This document shows positions 62,694 to 64,000 of a stretch of 64,000 nucleotides of DNA, in pieces. The notes under the pieces are model-generated. The model saw only the letters and a program-made list of their open reading frames with translations. It did no database searches and was not told the origin of the DNA. The stretch spans positions 1-64,000 of the forward strand of contig NZ_PKKM01000003.1 of the NCBI RefSeq assembly GCF_002847525.1, in the 5' to 3' direction. Position 1 is the stretch's first letter, and every line of letters begins with the position of its first letter. The translations under genes were made by a program, and so were the position numbers. The DNA comes from Schaalia odontolytica (GTDB lineage: Bacteria; Actinomycetota; Actinomycetes; Actinomycetales; Actinomycetaceae).

Positions 62694-63407
62694 TCAGTGG
62701 ATCAAGCCGGTGACGATGGCGACGGGCGGGGCCATGAACATCACGAAGATGATCAGACCGACCACGCCCGAGAGGAGAACCAGGGGCTTGCGGGTCGCGT
62801 TACGCACCCAACCGAGCGACTGGAACATGGACCAGAAGCCGTGGGAGACGTGGATGCAGGCGCAGCCGACGAACACGGCGTACAGGATCACGAGGACCGG
62901 CGACTGGAAAGAGGCGACCATGCGGGCGTAGGGCGTGGTGACGTCAGCGCCGAAGTTCGCGAGCTTCGCGGGCAGGCTCACGGTGGTGAAGTGAGCGATG
63001 TGGAAGATCAGGATCAGCAGGATGAGGACACCGCTCATACGCATGGTGCGAGCCGCGTAGGAGGCCGAAGCGGACTTCTTCACGACGTAGCGCGTGGAGC
63101 GAGCGCGACGCGAACGCTTCCACGTGTAGGCGGCGGCCCACAGGTGGATGATGAGCATCAGCGCCATGGCGGCGCGGAAGACCCAGATGAATCCGCCGTG
63201 CGGGAAGATCGGCACGAAAGCCTCTTCATGCAGCCAGTGCGCGTAGTCGTTGTAGACCTCCGCGCCCAGGAACATCTTGAGGTTGCCGTAGGAGTGGAAC
63301 AGCAAGAAGAAAACGAAAACGAAGCCCGAGACGGCCATCAGCTGCTTAATAAAGACGCTGGTGGTCCACGCGCGGCGCTTCTTCGTTGCGACATTTTGAG
63401 TGGCCAT
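62694..63407 (-). CDS. sdhC: Succinate dehydrogenase cytochrome b subunit
   Basis: 237 residues with five hydrophobic helices and several candidate haem His residues ([44 protein letters not shown]), matching the diheme single-anchor type. No sdhD is present. The ATG at 63407 ([14 protein letters not shown]) has no ribosome site; TATGCT lies exactly 6 bases upstream, indicating a leaderless sdhCAB message. A 16-base gap separates it from sdhA. Confidence 0.94.
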   Translation of the reverse strand: MATQNVATKKRRAWTTSVFIKQLMAVSGFVFVFFLLFHSYGNLKMFLGAEVYNDYAHWLHEEAFVPIFPHGGFIWVFRAAMALMLIIHLWAAAYTWKRSRRARSTRYVVKKSASASYAARTMRMSGVLILLILIFHIAHFTTVSLPAKLANFGADVTTPYARMVASFQSPVLVILYAVFVGCACIHVSHGFWSMFQSLGWVRNATRKPLVLLSGVVGLIIFVMFMAPPVAIVTGLIH

Positions 63408-63413
63408 GGCATG

Positions 63414-63419
63414 AGCATA
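63414..63419 (-). promoter_or_regulatory. -10 box of the leaderless sdhCAB promoter
   Basis: Minus-strand TATGCT, six bases before the sdhC ATG. Confidence 0.55.
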
Positions 63420-63551
63420 TCGACGCTTTTCGTCCGCTTCGTAGGACCATGGCACGACGCCCCGCGCGCCGCGTGGCGACATGCTGTCATTTTCCGCTAT
63501 TTTCCGCGGCTATTGAGACCTCTCATGCCCGCAGCCGCAAGGGAAACATGT

Positions 63552-63566
63552 GGGACCAATGGTCCC
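63552..63566. promoter_or_regulatory. GGGACC-AAT-GGTCCC palindrome between rimI and sdhC
   Basis: A perfect 6-bp inverted repeat with a 3-base centre, about 145 bases before the sdhC start and 73 bases after the rimI stop. It could be an operator for sdh or a short terminator for rimI. Confidence 0.35.
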
Positions 63567-63638
63567 GTCAACGGGGCTCGAATGACACGATTTTTGATAC
63601 ACCGACCATACCTATTTGGTGGCGGTCGTCGCACTGCC

Positions 63639-64000
63639 TCAGATGAGGGAAGCCCTCATCTCGACGGCCTCTTCGACGGGGTTGCGAAAGTAGCGCGGTC
63701 GGCGGCCAATTTCGACGAATCCCCGTGTCTCGTACAGGTGGATGGCACTCTCGTTCGAGGGTCGCACATCGAGGAAGATCTCGCGTGCTCCGGCCTCGCG
63801 GGACCATGCCAGGAGGGCGTCGAGAATCGTCGCTCCGATGCCTTGTCCGCGGGCGTGGGCGCGCACGCCGATCGTCATGACGTCGGCCTGATCTCCACCT
63901 ACCTTGGCGCCGCCGTATCCGACGACGTCTCCGGAGTCATCCGTGGCGATCCAGTACCGCGAGGCCGGGGAGGAGAGCTCCTCGGCGATCATGTAGGGGG
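63639..64000 (-). CDS. rimI: Partial RimI-type GNAT N-acetyltransferase
   Basis: The frame is open to the window edge, so the N-terminal ~25-30 residues are missing. EELSSPASRYWIA, VVGYGGAKV, the acetyl-CoA loop VRAHARGQGIGATILDALL, EIFLDVRPSNESAIHLYETRGFVEIGRRPRYF and a terminal ME motif match ribosomal-protein-S18-type acetyltransferases. In actinobacteria rimI usually lies between tsaB and tsaD; tsaB would be expected just outside this window. It is separated from tsaD here by sdhCAB. Confidence 0.85.
   Translation of the reverse strand, partial: PYMIAEELSSPASRYWIATDDSGDVVGYGGAKVGGDQADVMTIGVRAHARGQGIGATILDALLAWSREAGAREIFLDVRPSNESAIHLYETRGFVEIGRRPRYFRNPVEEAVEMRASLI

Noticed and set aside
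63480..63640. A small gene between sdhC and rimI
   Set aside because: The only frames are short, overlap the palindrome and have no start signals; the region fits a promoter and terminator zone.

Overview
The window is 64 kb of GC-rich DNA from an actinobacterium. A WhiB3/WhiD-type regulator, GuaB3 beside GuaB, a DUF3017 protein, LAXTG-anchored surface proteins, a DtxR-type iron box, a HrcA/CIRCE groES and many apparently leaderless genes all point that way. Overall gene content looks most like an oral Actinomyces/Schaalia-type organism. That placement is inferred from remembered gene content, not from a search. No rRNA, tRNA, CRISPR array, transposase or integrase was seen.

Layout. 1-3.3 kb: a tandemly duplicated A-B-C-C-A-B-(C) array of small unknown proteins with lower GC, resembling an immunity-gene array. 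3.4-13.2 kb: central carbon genes (pgi, a eukaryote-like tandem-domain 6-phosphofructokinase, a DAACS symporter, DUF3017, pta-ackA, a sirtuin). 13.3-18.6 kb: an NAD island in which an NrtR regulator with nadE is divergent from an SPFH protein plus an atypical NAD kinase, sharing one operator/promoter region. 18.8-24.4 kb: an unknown protein, then a DtxR-boxed ferric siderophore ABC importer. 24.5-25.7 kb: methyltransferase-cupin pair. 25.8-41.6 kb: a continuous minus-strand block for scavenging extracellular DNA and nucleotides: surface nuclease, surface 5'-nucleotidase, BmpA/Nup ABC importer, cdd, deoA, SorC-type regulator, deoD, deoC and a phosphopentomutase-like enzyme. 41.9-47.0 kb: guaB3, a DEDDh exonuclease, a repeat-rich intergenic region, a transaldolase-like aldolase and guaB. 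47-51.3 kb: an AGE-family isomerase, a MerR/B12-type regulator with candidate operator repeats, whiB, a DsbA-like protein and groES. 51.5-58.4 kb: THUMP-like methyltransferase, YbdK-type ligase, and an MprF-like aminoacyl-lipid synthase overlapping a membrane esterase. 58.4-64 kb: tsaD, a small membrane protein, sdhCAB and partial rimI.

How it works together. The clearest integrated pathway is the nucleoside block: DNA is cut by a wall-anchored nuclease, dephosphorylated by a wall-anchored nucleotidase, imported as nucleosides, then deaminated and phosphorolysed to deoxyribose-phosphate that enters glycolysis. Candidate operator half-sites lie ahead of three of its transcription units.

The most novel non-coding features are arrays of 19-bp units (core GGATAG) folded as direct-then-inverted repeats between convergent genes, two of them bracketed by direct repeats, and a recurrent 12-mer (CCCCGGCCTCGT) that forms terminator stems and also encodes Pro-Ala-Ser-Ser in disordered protein segments.
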